A DNA stretch of 10,363 nt from JAWLCQ01 sp041687095 (GTDB lineage Bacteria > Planctomycetota > Phycisphaerae > SM23-33), in NCBI GenBank assembly GCA_041687095.1, contig JAWLCQ010000166.1:1-10363 (forward strand), written 5' to 3'. Of this stretch, positions 1 through 6,671 are shown one piece after another (positions within the stretch are counted from its first letter, which is position 1; each line of letters begins with the position of its first letter). The translations under genes and the position numbers were made by a program. Under the pieces are notes generated by a model, which was not told the origin of the DNA, searched no databases, and saw nothing but the letters and a program-made list of their open reading frames with translations.

Positions 1-1
1 A

Positions 2-65
2 GCGTCCCTGCCGGGACGCACGGAGACGCGTCCCTGCCGGGACGGCTGGAAGCGCGTCCCTGCCG
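2..65. repeat. 26-bp-period hairpin direct repeat, about 2.5 units
   Basis: The motif gcgtccctgccgggacgc occurs at 2-19, again at 28-45 with the last base changed, and as a 12-nt partial at 54-65, giving a spacing of 26 bases. Each full unit is a palindrome with stem gcgtccc/gggacgc and loop tgcc. The array may continue left of the window. It lies beyond the 3' end of galE. No function is evident. Confidence 0.8.
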
Positions 66-77
66 CCCCACGAGGTC

Positions 78-99
78 CGAGATGTGTAGAACAACGAGG
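78..99 (+). repeat. 22-nt interspersed repeat module, copy 1
   Basis: Core consensus GATGTGYAGARCAAYGAGG. Copies lie at 78-99 (+), 6716-6737 (-) and 7033-7054 (+), differing from one another at one to three positions. Here the module runs straight into copy A of the long palindromic element, replacing the outer arm of that element's left hairpin. Confidence 0.8.
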
Positions 100-330
100 T
101 CTCCTGACCCCCGGCGTCCGGGAGGGGCGAGGGGTGCCTCCGCGTCAGCGCCGTTGGAGCGCCCCCTTCGCGGCGGCCCTTCTATTGGCTATCAGCCATA
201 CGCTTTCAGCTATCAGCTATCAGCCGACAGGCTCAGGACAGGTCCCCGCCGCGACCGAAGCGCCGCCGTAACGCTGTCGCGGAAGCGCTCCGAGCGTTCC
301 CGGACGCGGCGGGTCAGGAGACCCGCCGCG
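96..330. repeat. Long palindromic element, copy A (apex interrupted)
   Basis: This region matches the element at 6781-6954 over both arms, from the loop tcct and arm gacccccggcg (106-116) to the right terminal hairpin. The right hairpin has an 11-bp stem, cgcggcgggtc (305-315) with gacccgccgcg (320-330), and loop agga. Relative to copy B, the apex carries 69 extra bases (177-245). The outer arm of the left hairpin is missing, so this copy is left-truncated. It is non-coding by appearance and lies downstream of galE. Confidence 0.8.
187..225. repeat. tatcagc-type short repeat inside copy A
   Basis: Within the 69-base apex insert, the string (c)tatcagc occurs three times, with a tttcagc variant between the first and second. 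This AT-richer tract differs in composition from its GC-rich surroundings. It resembles simple interspersed repeats rather than coding sequence. Confidence 0.7.
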
Positions 331-393
331 CACGTCTCCAGGGTCGGTCTGGCACTTGAGCGTGGACGCTGCACTACGACGTTGCGACGTCGA

Positions 394-1374
394 TCAGCCC
401 GCGTATCCCCCCGGATTCGCCCGATGCCACGCCCACGCATGCTGGACGATCTGCTTAAGCTCGGGGAACCGCGGGGTCCAGCCGAGTTCGCGCATCGCCC
501 GCTCCGACGACGCCACGAGGCGCGGGGGGTCCCCGGGGCGGCGGGGGGCGACGAGGGCGGGGATGGGGTGTCCGGTGACGGCGCGGCAGGTCTCGATGAC
601 CTCGCGGACGCTGAACCCCTCCCCGTTTCCGATGTTGTACACCTTGCACGCCCCGCTTTCGGCGGCGGGGAGGGCGAGGACGTGGGCGGCGGCGAGGTCG
701 CAGACGTGGATGTAGTCGCGGATGCACGTCCCGTCGGGCGTGTCGTAGTCCTCCCCGAAGATCTTCACGCTCTCGCGCCGGCCCAGGGGGACCTGGAGGA
801 TGAGGGGGATGAGGTGCGTCTCGGGGTCGTGGGACTCCCCGATGTCCCCGGCGGGATCGGCCCCGGCGACGTTGAAGTAGCGGAGCGCCACCGCGCCCAG
901 CCCGTACGCCTGCGCGTACGCCCGCAGCATGAACTCCACGCACAGCTTGCTGGACCCGTAGGGGTTGATCGGGTCGAGGCGGTCGGCCTCCTCGATGGGC
1001 GTGCGCTCGGGCACCCCGTAGACGGCGGCGGTCGAGCTGAACACGATCCGCCCCACACCGCAGTCGCGCATGGCGTCCAGGAGCGTGAGCCCGATGATGG
1101 TGTTGTTGTGGAAGTACTTGTCGGGGTGGGTGACGGACTCCCCGGCCTCGATGAAGGCGGCGAGGTGGATGACGGCGTCGATGGCGTATTCGCGGAAGGC
1201 GTTTCGCAGGGCGTCCCCGTCGGCGACGTCGGCGACGACGAGTTCGCACTCCAGGGCATCCGCGTGCCCGTGGCAGAGGTTGTCGTACACCACGCACACA
1301 TGCCCCGCCGCCTCCAGCGCGCGGACCACGTGCGACCCGATATACCCCGCCCCGCCGGTCAGAAGAACGTTCAT
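394..1374 (-). CDS. galE: UDP-glucose 4-epimerase
   Basis: A 326-residue NAD-dependent short-chain dehydrogenase of the extended class. It interconverts UDP-glucose and UDP-galactose in the cytoplasm and so feeds the Leloir pathway and envelope glycan synthesis. What shows this: the nucleotide-binding motif TGGAGYIGSH at residues 6-15, the acidic Asp31 after the second strand, FSSTAAVYG at 112-120, and the catalytic pair Tyr139/Lys143 in NPYGSSK. The family segments LRYFNVAGA (165-172) and RRPGDPP (278-284) are also present. Length is close to the usual 330-340. The ATG at 1374 is chosen because it begins directly at MNVLLTGG and follows a GGAG-type ribosome site; an upstream in-frame ATG at 1470 lies inside the promoter. 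At the position aligning with E. coli Tyr299 there is Leu286. In this family that position helps set whether N-acetylated sugars are also accepted, so substrate range is not settled. It appears monocistronic and is divergent from the next gene. Confidence 0.95.
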   Translation of the reverse strand: MNVLLTGGAGYIGSHVVRALEAAGHVCVVYDNLCHGHADALECELVVADVADGDALRNAFREYAIDAVIHLAAFIEAGESVTHPDKYFHNNTIIGLTLLDAMRDCGVGRIVFSSTAAVYGVPERTPIEEADRLDPINPYGSSKLCVEFMLRAYAQAYGLGAVALRYFNVAGADPAGDIGESHDPETHLIPLILQVPLGRRESVKIFGEDYDTPDGTCIRDYIHVCDLAAAHVLALPAAESGACKVYNIGNGEGFSVREVIETCRAVTGHPIPALVAPRRPGDPPRLVASSERAMRELGWTPRFPELKQIVQHAWAWHRANPGGYAG

Positions 1375-1446
1375 GGAAACTCTCCGTAGCTGAAGACCGC
1401 CCGCAGAGGAAACCTGCTCGGCAGATTGTCTCGCGTGAGGGCACGG

Positions 1447-1475
1447 ATTATAGTGACACACGCGCCCCACCGCAA
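1447..1475 (-). promoter_or_regulatory. Sigma70-type promoter of galE
   Basis: On the minus strand, TTGCGG (1470-1475) is followed by a 17-base spacer and a perfect TATAAT (1447-1452). Transcription would begin near 1440, leaving an untranslated leader of about 65 bases before the ATG at 1374. The leader contains the ribosome site CGGAGAG shortly before the start codon. Confidence 0.75.
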
Positions 1476-1490
1476 TTCGCCGGTGCGGCG

Positions 1491-1550
1491 CTTGCGGGCG
1501 CTTGCCGGCGCTTGCCGGCGCTTGCCGGCGCTTGCCGGCGCTTGCGGGTG
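1491..1550. repeat. 10-bp tandem repeat, six units
   Basis: The unit cttgccggcg is repeated four times exactly (1501-1540), flanked by the variants cttgcgggcg (1491-1500) and cttgcgggtg (1541-1550). A 10-base period is not a multiple of three, so it is unlikely to be coding, but it is close to one DNA helical turn. It lies just upstream of the galE -35 box. Confidence 0.9.
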
Positions 1551-1558
1551 CGGCGGGC

Positions 1559-1753
1559 CTTTGGACTGCGGCGGTTCACCGCCGCTTTTCGCACGAGCCG
1601 CGTCGTAGGTGTGCCTCGCCTCTGCCAGACGGCCTTGCCCGGAGAGGATCCCTGGGCCTGTTCGGCCGCCAGGGGTTGCGTGTGCGGAAGGAATCTTCCG
1701 TTGGGTGTTCGGGCGTTGTGTGCAAAGCGGCGGTGAACCGCCGCAGTCCAAAG
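1559..1753. repeat. 195-bp element with perfect 30-bp inverted ends
   Basis: Bases 1559-1588 and 1724-1753 are exact reverse complements over 30 bases. Each arm is itself a hairpin, with stem gcggcggt/accgccgc around a 2-base centre. With a 1-base bulge the pairing extends outward by gggc/gccc. The interior has further stems: ccctgg (1650-1655) with ccaggg (1669-1674), and cggaag (1685-1690) with cttccg (1695-1700). It has no gene of its own and no obvious target-site duplication. It occupies the divergent region between galE and the first paralog. The form is that of a REP/BIME-like doublet or a small non-autonomous element. Confidence 0.8.
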
Positions 1754-1760
1754 CGCCCAC

Positions 1761-1799
1761 GCCCGGCGGCGATGGGCGAGAAGGCGAAGGCTTCAGCGA
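1761..1799 (+). promoter_or_regulatory. Conserved 39-nt leader, copy 1
   Basis: Bases 1761-1799 match 3511-3549 at 35 of 39 positions. Both copies end 16-21 bases before the start codon of one of the two paralogous genes. The shared core includes gatgggcgagaa and cttcagcga. It probably lies in the 5' untranslated region. Whether it is a regulatory RNA segment, a repeat, or just leftover duplication is unknown. Confidence 0.65.
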
Positions 1800-1815
1800 A
1801 AAAGGGAGGCACGAC

Positions 1816-3396
1816 ATGAAGCGCGTGATTCTGGTGGCGGCGGTGGTGATCGGGGTCCTGTTGGCGGCGGGAGTCCTCTACTACATGAGGATACAAGCCC
1901 CCACGCCGGCCCCCGCCCTGGTGTTCGCGAAGGACACCACGTTCATTACCGAACCGCTCCGCCCTGATGGAACCCCCGACTACGTGGCGTACCTCAACCG
2001 CGAGTCCTCGCAGGGCGTCACGGCCGACAACAACGCTGCCGTCCTGCTCGTGAAGGCCCTGGGCCCGGAGTTCCTGAACAACACGGTTCGCGAAGAGCTG
2101 CTCCGCCACCTGGGGCTGACGAAAGAGATTGCGGATATCCAAACCCTGGAACTGCTGAGGGATCACCTCACCGTCAAGGCGGCCGAGCGGGGCGAAGGCG
2201 AACTGACACTCGACGCATGGGAGCAGATCGAGAAGGAGGCCCTGGAGGGTCCGTGGGCTCCGGAGGCGTTCCCGGACATCGACGCATGGATCACCGCCAA
2301 CGAGGGCGCGCTGGACACGCTCCTCGCCGCGTCGAAGCAGACCCACTACTATTTGCCTCTTCTCAATCGGGCCCCTGACAGCCCGATGATCTCCCCTGCC
2401 CTTCCCCGGTACGTCGCGCTGCGGTCGGCGATGCGGACACTGGGCATGCGGGCCAATCGCTCCATCGCCTCCGGGCAACCAGCCCGCGCGGTCGAGGACC
2501 TCCTGGCGTGGCAGCGATTGGCCTGCCTGCTTGGCCAGTGCCCCATGATGGACGAGAGCTATGTTGCGATGTGCCTGCAGCGGGAGGGGGCGGAGCAGAT
2601 CTCCCGCTTGGCGGTGGGGGGTCATCTGCCCGCTGAGCAGTCCCGCGCCCTGCTGGCGAAATTGAACAAGCTGCCTTCGCTCCTGCCCATCGCTGACATT
2701 GTCGGACGCGGGAAACGCATGAGCACGCTAAGCGCCTGCTTCCAGTGCGCCCAAGCAGGACTCGAGCCCTCGCTCGGAGTTTCAGAACTCGCGGGGCAGG
2801 ACTCAGAGGTGGATTGGAACGTGCTGCTCCGCATGGTGAACTCCCAGTTCGATCGCATGGAGGCGGCAATGCGGAGCCCGGATGCCCGCACGAGACGCGA
2901 ACAGCAGAAGCGCGCGCAGGAGGGGCTGGAGACGCTCGTCACGTCCAGCCCGGCCGCCGGGGGGCTACGGGGAAAACTCAGGGCCTTCCTGATGGGATCG
3001 GCCGGCCGCAGGGAGGAGGTCAGCCGTTGCGTCGCGCTGCTGATCCTGTCAATCTACATGCCCGGTCTGGATCGGGCATCGGACCTGCACGACCTGTCGC
3101 AGGCTCTTCTCGACCAGGCGCGCCTGGCGTTGGCGCTGGAGGTGTGGCGGGAGGAGCACGGGGAGTATCCGGAGACGCTGTCGGTTCTGGCGCCCCAGCT
3201 CGTGCCGGAGGTCCCCAGCGACGCCCTCAGCGGCGAACCGTTCCGCTACACGCGAACGCAGGACGGGTACGTGCTCTACGGTCTGGGGATGGACCTGGAC
3301 GACGACGGCGGGACGCCCGAGCGCATGACCGATGAGGGCGATGACGGCGACATGGTCCTCCGCGTCGAGAACCGCCCGTCGAGAACGATGCCGTGA
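1816..3396 (+). CDS. Membrane-anchored protein with pseudopilin-like C-terminus (paralog 1)
   Basis: A 526-residue protein of unknown function. Residues 4-22 form one hydrophobic segment after a short basic start (MKR), so it is probably an N-terminal anchor with the rest outside the cytoplasm. A conserved block follows at about 39-84, with DTTFITEP, PDGTPDYV and NNAAVLL. The middle is mainly helical-looking. The C-terminus, about 437-499, reads LALALEVW, then HGEYPETL, SGEPFRY, YGLGMDLDDDGG and a late DGD. That order resembles the end of GspG-type major pseudopilins (helix, YP, P-x-RY, Y-x-LG-x-D, acidic Gly loop). The resemblance is by eye, and the long body is not pseudopilin. It aligns with the next gene along most of its length. 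The ATG at 1816 is chosen because GGGAGG (1804-1809) sits 6 bases upstream and the anchor begins there; the in-frame frame extends upstream only through repeat sequence. No promoter is clear. Confidence 0.85.
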   Translation: MKRVILVAAVVIGVLLAAGVLYYMRIQAPTPAPALVFAKDTTFITEPLRPDGTPDYVAYLNRESSQGVTADNNAAVLLVKALGPEFLNNTVREELLRHLGLTKEIADIQTLELLRDHLTVKAAERGEGELTLDAWEQIEKEALEGPWAPEAFPDIDAWITANEGALDTLLAASKQTHYYLPLLNRAPDSPMISPALPRYVALRSAMRTLGMRANRSIASGQPARAVEDLLAWQRLACLLGQCPMMDESYVAMCLQREGAEQISRLAVGGHLPAEQSRALLAKLNKLPSLLPIADIVGRGKRMSTLSACFQCAQAGLEPSLGVSELAGQDSEVDWNVLLRMVNSQFDRMEAAMRSPDARTRREQQKRAQEGLETLVTSSPAAGGLRGKLRAFLMGSAGRREEVSRCVALLILSIYMPGLDRASDLHDLSQALLDQARLALALEVWREEHGEYPETLSVLAPQLVPEVPSDALSGEPFRYTRTQDGYVLYGLGMDLDDDGGTPERMTDEGDDGDMVLRVENRPSRTMP

Positions 3397-3472
3397 GGGA
3401 CGGTGCGGGAGTGGATGGAAGTCGGCCCATTCGCAAAACCACGCGGTTTCGTCGTCGGTAGCCGGTGTCGAG

Positions 3473-3501
3473 TTGTGCATGCGAGTGAGCCAGAGTACAG
3501 T
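3473..3501 (+). promoter_or_regulatory. Candidate promoter of paralog 2
   Basis: TTGTGC (3473-3478), a 17-base spacer and TACAGT (3496-3501) fit a sigma70 layout with a moderate match. Transcription would start near 3508, just before the 39-nt leader at 3511. The second paralog could therefore be transcribed on its own as well as by read-through from the first. Confidence 0.4.
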
Positions 3502-3510
3502 GAAACGCGC

Positions 3511-3549
3511 GCCCGGTGGCGATGGGCGAGAACGCGTAGACTTCAGCGA
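3511..3549 (+). promoter_or_regulatory. Conserved 39-nt leader, copy 2
   Basis: This is the second copy of the leader at 1761-1799, with four substitutions in 39 bases. It is followed by a weaker AGGGG ribosome site (3557-3561) and the ATG at 3571. The bases beyond the 39 diverge, so the match is more localised than expected from simple drift of a duplicated gene. Confidence 0.65.
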
Positions 3550-3570
3550 CAAGAACAGGGGTAACGACAC

Positions 3571-5196
3571 ATGCGACGCACCTGGCGATGGATGACACTT
3601 TCGGTGGTACTGGCGATTGCCTGCTCCTCGCTGTCCCTCGGCGAGGGCAACAGCGAGCCCCCCAAGCCCGCCGAGGGCCTCACGCTCGCGCGGGACACCA
3701 CCGTCGTCACCCAACTGCTCCTGCCCGACGGAACGCCCGACTACGTGGACTACGTCAACCGCAAAGCCGCCCGCGGGGTGACCCCCGACACCAACGCGGC
3801 CGTGCTGCTGCTCCAGGCCCTGGGGCCGGAGATCATCCCCCCGGCCGTCCTCGACGAAAGCCTCCGCCGCCTGGGCCTGGACGGCGTGCCCGAAGGCAAG
3901 CGGTTCCAGACGTTGGAGGCCTTCCTGACCGCCCGCGGGGGCGGACGAGACGCCCAGGCCCTCGCCGACCTCGCCGCCAAGCAGAGCGACCGGGCGATCC
4001 TCGGCCCGTGGAAGCCCACGGACCTGCCCGACCTGCACGCGTGGCTGCAGGCAAACCAGGAACCCCTGGACGCGCTGGCGGCGGGGTCCAAGCGGCCGCG
4101 GTACTACCTGCCGCTGCTCGCCGCGGACCCGGCCATGTCGCTGGCGGGCGAGACCCCCACAAAGCCATGGCTGGGGCTTCGCGCGGCGGTGGAGGCACTG
4201 ATGGCGCGGTCCAACCGCTCCTTCGCCGCCGGTGAGACGGCCAAGGGCGTGGAGGACCTGCTGACAGGGCTGCGGATGGCGGTCCTGGTCGCCCAAGGCC
4301 CGTCCCTGGTGGAGCAGATGGTGGGAACCTCGGTGCAGCGAACTGTGGCCGAGCAGGTCTCTGGCCTGGCGGCCGCGGGGCTGCTGACGGCGGAGCAGGC
4401 GAAGGGGCTGCTGGCGGGGATGAACGCCCTGCCGCCGCCGCCCTCGCCAGTGAAAGCGGTGGATGGAACGGAGCGGCTGAGGGTCCTCAGCCAGATTCTC
4501 TTCTGCCGGCGCGTGGGGCTGGGACCGGGCGGGGACTGGCTGCAGAGTTCCCTGGATGACCCCACACTTCCCCCGCCCCCGTCCGAGGCCCGGCCGGACC
4601 TGTCCATCGACTGGAACCTGATCCTTCGCACGATGAACGGATGGTTCGACCAGCAGGTGCAGGCGATGAGCGTGGAAGACCCCGTCGAGCGGCGAGGGAA
4701 GGTGGACAGGTGCATCGAGGAATACTGGAAGCTCAAGAAGTCCGTCGCCGACACCTGCCAGCCACTGGGGGAGGCGGGACTCGCGAAGCTCCTCGGCCAC
4801 ACGGACACTCCTCGCTCGCTCGACGAGAACAAGCTCCTCGCCGACATGGTCGTCGCGATGTTGTACCCCATATTGTACCCCCCTCTGGAGAAGACGGTCG
4901 CCCACCACGGCTCGGCCCGGGCGGCCTTCGAGCTGGCCCGCGTGACGTTGGCGCTGGAACTGTGGCGGGCAGCGCACAAGGAATACCCCGCAGACCTCTC
5001 CGTTCTCGCTCCGGGGCTCCTGCCCGCCGTGCCCGCGGACCCGTTCAGCGGTCAGCCCTTCCGCTACCGCCGCGTCAAAGCGGGGTACGCGCTCTACAGC
5101 CTCGGGGCGGACTTGGACGATGACGGCGGGAACCGGGAGAAGAAACGCGGCAAAACCGTCGACGGGGACATCGTCATTGAGGGCGACGGGGGGTAG
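3571..5196 (+). CDS. Exported protein with pseudopilin-like C-terminus (paralog 2)
   Basis: A 541-residue protein of unknown function. The start MRRTWRW followed by a hydrophobic run to about residue 23 is a secretion signal. A Cys at 18 (LAIAC) is a poor lipobox, so either a lipoprotein or a soluble exported protein is possible. Shared with paralog 1: DTTVVTQ, PDGTPDYV and TNAAVLL at about 42-80, GPWKP and YYLPLL in the middle, NRS-FAAGE-T-VEDLL, and DWNLILRTMNGWFD. The C-terminus (about 458-535) has LALELWRAAHKEYP, DPFSGQPFRY, YSLGADLDDDGG and then DGDIV. This is closer to the GspG pseudopilin ending (DPWGNPYQY, YSLGADG, DI) than in paralog 1. A calcium-binding loop is therefore an inference. 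The start at 3571 is chosen for the basic N-terminus and AGGGG 9 bases upstream. It lies 174 bases after paralog 1, same strand, and reads toward a terminator at 5380-5430. Confidence 0.87.
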   Translation: MRRTWRWMTLSVVLAIACSSLSLGEGNSEPPKPAEGLTLARDTTVVTQLLLPDGTPDYVDYVNRKAARGVTPDTNAAVLLLQALGPEIIPPAVLDESLRRLGLDGVPEGKRFQTLEAFLTARGGGRDAQALADLAAKQSDRAILGPWKPTDLPDLHAWLQANQEPLDALAAGSKRPRYYLPLLAADPAMSLAGETPTKPWLGLRAAVEALMARSNRSFAAGETAKGVEDLLTGLRMAVLVAQGPSLVEQMVGTSVQRTVAEQVSGLAAAGLLTAEQAKGLLAGMNALPPPPSPVKAVDGTERLRVLSQILFCRRVGLGPGGDWLQSSLDDPTLPPPPSEARPDLSIDWNLILRTMNGWFDQQVQAMSVEDPVERRGKVDRCIEEYWKLKKSVADTCQPLGEAGLAKLLGHTDTPRSLDENKLLADMVVAMLYPILYPPLEKTVAHHGSARAAFELARVTLALELWRAAHKEYPADLSVLAPGLLPAVPADPFSGQPFRYRRVKAGYALYSLGADLDDDGGNREKKRGKTVDGDIVIEGDGG

Positions 5197-5318
5197 GAAC
5201 CCCAATCCGCTCCACGTCCGCGGGATCTCCGCGCGAATGCCAGAAGGCAAGCCCCCGGTCAGACCGCCGGCGAGGTCCAAGACGCATTCCGGGCAACTCG
5301 CAGGCAGTGTCGGTTGGA

Positions 5319-5350
5319 CGTGGTTGCTGCGCTTCGCTCCGCAAACCACG
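5319..5350. repeat. Hairpin-forming palindrome
   Basis: The stem cgtggtt (5319-5325) pairs with aaccacg (5344-5350) around an 18-base GC-rich centre that has partial internal pairing. It lies in the gap after paralog 2 and looks like one more palindromic intergenic repeat. A single copy is visible here. Confidence 0.55.
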
Positions 5351-5379
5351 GCACCCGCACTACCCACTCCACACCACAG

Positions 5380-5430
5380 GGCAAGCCCCGCTCAGATCGC
5401 GAGCAGGATCCAATCGGGGCTTGCCTTTTT
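5380..5430 (+). terminator. Rho-independent-type terminator after paralog 2
   Basis: The 11-bp stem ggcaagccccg (5380-5390) with cggggcttgcc (5415-5425) is followed at once by ttttt (5426-5430). The 24-base loop is longer than usual and can form a small inner gctc/gagc pairing. It lies 184 bases after the stop of paralog 2, which is far. A further direct ggcaagcccc at 5246-5255 shows that the stem sequence also recurs nearby. Confidence 0.65.
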
Positions 5431-5486
5431 GGCGTCCGCTGGAGTTCGCCTTCTCTCCCTCCTGGAGGTCGAAGCGCGCCCGACCG

Positions 5487-5515
5487 TTGCATTTTGCCCG
5501 CCGCGCGCATAGGAT
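5487..5515 (+). promoter_or_regulatory. Candidate promoter of the oxidoreductase gene
   Basis: TTGCAT (5487-5492), a 17-base spacer and TAGGAT (5510-5515) give a sigma70-like arrangement just after the terminator at 5380-5430. The start codon follows 46 bases later. Confidence 0.5.
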
Positions 5516-5561
5516 GCGCGGCCTGCAACCACAGACCCACAAGACCGGAAAGGCTTCCACC

Positions 5562-6620
5562 ATGGCCGACAAGGTGCGGATCGGGATCATCGGGCTCGGG
5601 GCCATCGGGACCGTGCACGCCAACGCCCTGCACGCGAACCCCGAGGCGGAGATCACGGCCGTCTGCGACGTGGACGAGAAGAAGCGCGACGACGCCGTCG
5701 CCCGCTTCGCCGCCAAGCACGCCTTCGGCGACTACAAGGAGCTGGTACACGCCGACCTCGACGCGGTCCTGGTCTGCGTGGGCAACGCCCTGCACCGCGA
5801 CGTCGCCGTCGCCGCCCTCCAGGCGGGCAAGCACGTGTTCCTCGAAAAGCCCATGGCGCTGCACGCCCGCGAGGCCCAGGACATCCTCGACGCCCGCAAC
5901 GCCGCAGGGAAGATGCTGCAGATGGGCATGGTCTGGCGGCAGGCGCCGGAGGCCCAGGTCATCCGCGACTACGTCACGGGCGGGCACTTCGGGCAGATCT
6001 ACCACATGCGCTGCGTCATGGTCCGCCGCCGCGGGATCCCCGGGCTCGGGGGCTGGTTCACCACCCGCAGCGCCTCGGGCGGGGGGCCGATGATCGACCT
6101 GGGCGTGCACTGGTTCGACATCGCCATGTGGATGAGCGGGCACTGGGACCCCACGTGCGTCTCGGCGAAGACGTACGCGAAGTTCGGGCCCCGCATGGGC
6201 GAGTACCGCTACGTCGGGATGTGGGCCGGCCCGCCCAAGCTCGACGGGACCTTCGACGTCGAGGACTACTCCACCGGGTTCGTCCGCTACGCCGACCACG
6301 CCACCATGAGCTTCGAGATCGCCTGGGCCGCCAACGCCAACGACGAGTCCTACGTCGACATCCTCGGGGAGCACGGGGGCGTGCGGGTCTTCGACGGAAA
6401 GCCCCTGCAGATCCTCACCGAATCCAACGGCCGCGTCGCCGACGTGTGGCCCAAGTTCAACACCAACGTCAACCGCTTCGAGTCCCAGATGCAGGCCTTC
6501 CTCCGCGCCGTCCGCGGGGAAGCCCCCCCCGCCGCCACCGCCGAAGAGGGCGTCACCGTCATGAAACTCATCGACGCCATCTACGAGTCCAGCAAGCAGG
6601 ACAAGGAAGTGCTGATCTGA
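5562..6620 (+). CDS. Gfo/Idh/MocA family NAD(P)-dependent oxidoreductase
   Basis: A 352-residue cytoplasmic oxidoreductase of the glucose-fructose oxidoreductase / inositol dehydrogenase family. It probably oxidises or reduces a hydroxyl on a sugar, inositol or related compound. The N-terminal Rossmann fold carries GLGAIG at residues 11-16 and the acidic CDVDE at 35-39. The family signature EKPMAL is at 95-100, with Lys96 as the expected catalytic lysine. The second domain holds GGGPMIDLGVHWFD (173-186), with Asp179 and His183 in the usual D-x-G-x-H positions. No signal peptide is seen, unlike some secreted members. The exact substrate cannot be read from the sequence, so no gene symbol is given. 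The ATG at 5562 is chosen because the fold begins there and GGAAAGG (5547-5553) lies 8 bases upstream. It appears to be transcribed alone. Confidence 0.93.
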   Translation: MADKVRIGIIGLGAIGTVHANALHANPEAEITAVCDVDEKKRDDAVARFAAKHAFGDYKELVHADLDAVLVCVGNALHRDVAVAALQAGKHVFLEKPMALHAREAQDILDARNAAGKMLQMGMVWRQAPEAQVIRDYVTGGHFGQIYHMRCVMVRRRGIPGLGGWFTTRSASGGGPMIDLGVHWFDIAMWMSGHWDPTCVSAKTYAKFGPRMGEYRYVGMWAGPPKLDGTFDVEDYSTGFVRYADHATMSFEIAWAANANDESYVDILGEHGGVRVFDGKPLQILTESNGRVADVWPKFNTNVNRFESQMQAFLRAVRGEAPPAATAEEGVTVMKLIDAIYESSKQDKEVLI

Positions 6621-6638
6621 CAGGGGCAGGCGGGCTGC

Positions 6639-6671
6639 ATTTTCGATTTGCGACTTTCGATTTTCGATTCG
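6639..6671. repeat. tttcgatt short repeat tract
   Basis: Starting 18 bases after the oxidoreductase stop, the motif tttcgatt occurs three times with a gcgac spacer in an AT-rich stretch of 33 bases. Its composition stands out sharply from the rest of the window. It may mark the 3' end of the gene, but it has no hairpin of terminator type. Confidence 0.75.

Noticed and set aside
2..65. CRISPR array
   Set aside because: The units are 18-base palindromes separated by only 8 bases and there are no unique spacers of normal length. The 10-bp and 18-bp arrays elsewhere have no spacers at all.
377..392. Terminator of galE
   Set aside because: The 6-bp stem cgacgt/acgtcg directly after the stop is short and has no T run on the minus strand, so it is too weak to call.
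82..1389. Plus-strand open frame of 435 codons across galE
   Set aside because: It is antisense to galE, which has complete family motifs, a ribosome site and a promoter. The frame's product is low-complexity (Gly/Val/Asp rich), as expected from a high-GC shadow.
3610..3627. Lipoprotein signal in paralog 2
   Set aside because: The residues before Cys18 (LAIA) fit the lipobox poorly, so I kept only a general secretion signal.
3049..5367. Minus-strand open frame of 772 codons over the two paralogs
   Set aside because: It runs antisense through two coding regions and the gap between them, and its product has no recognisable domain. The two plus-strand proteins align with one another, which confirms their frames.
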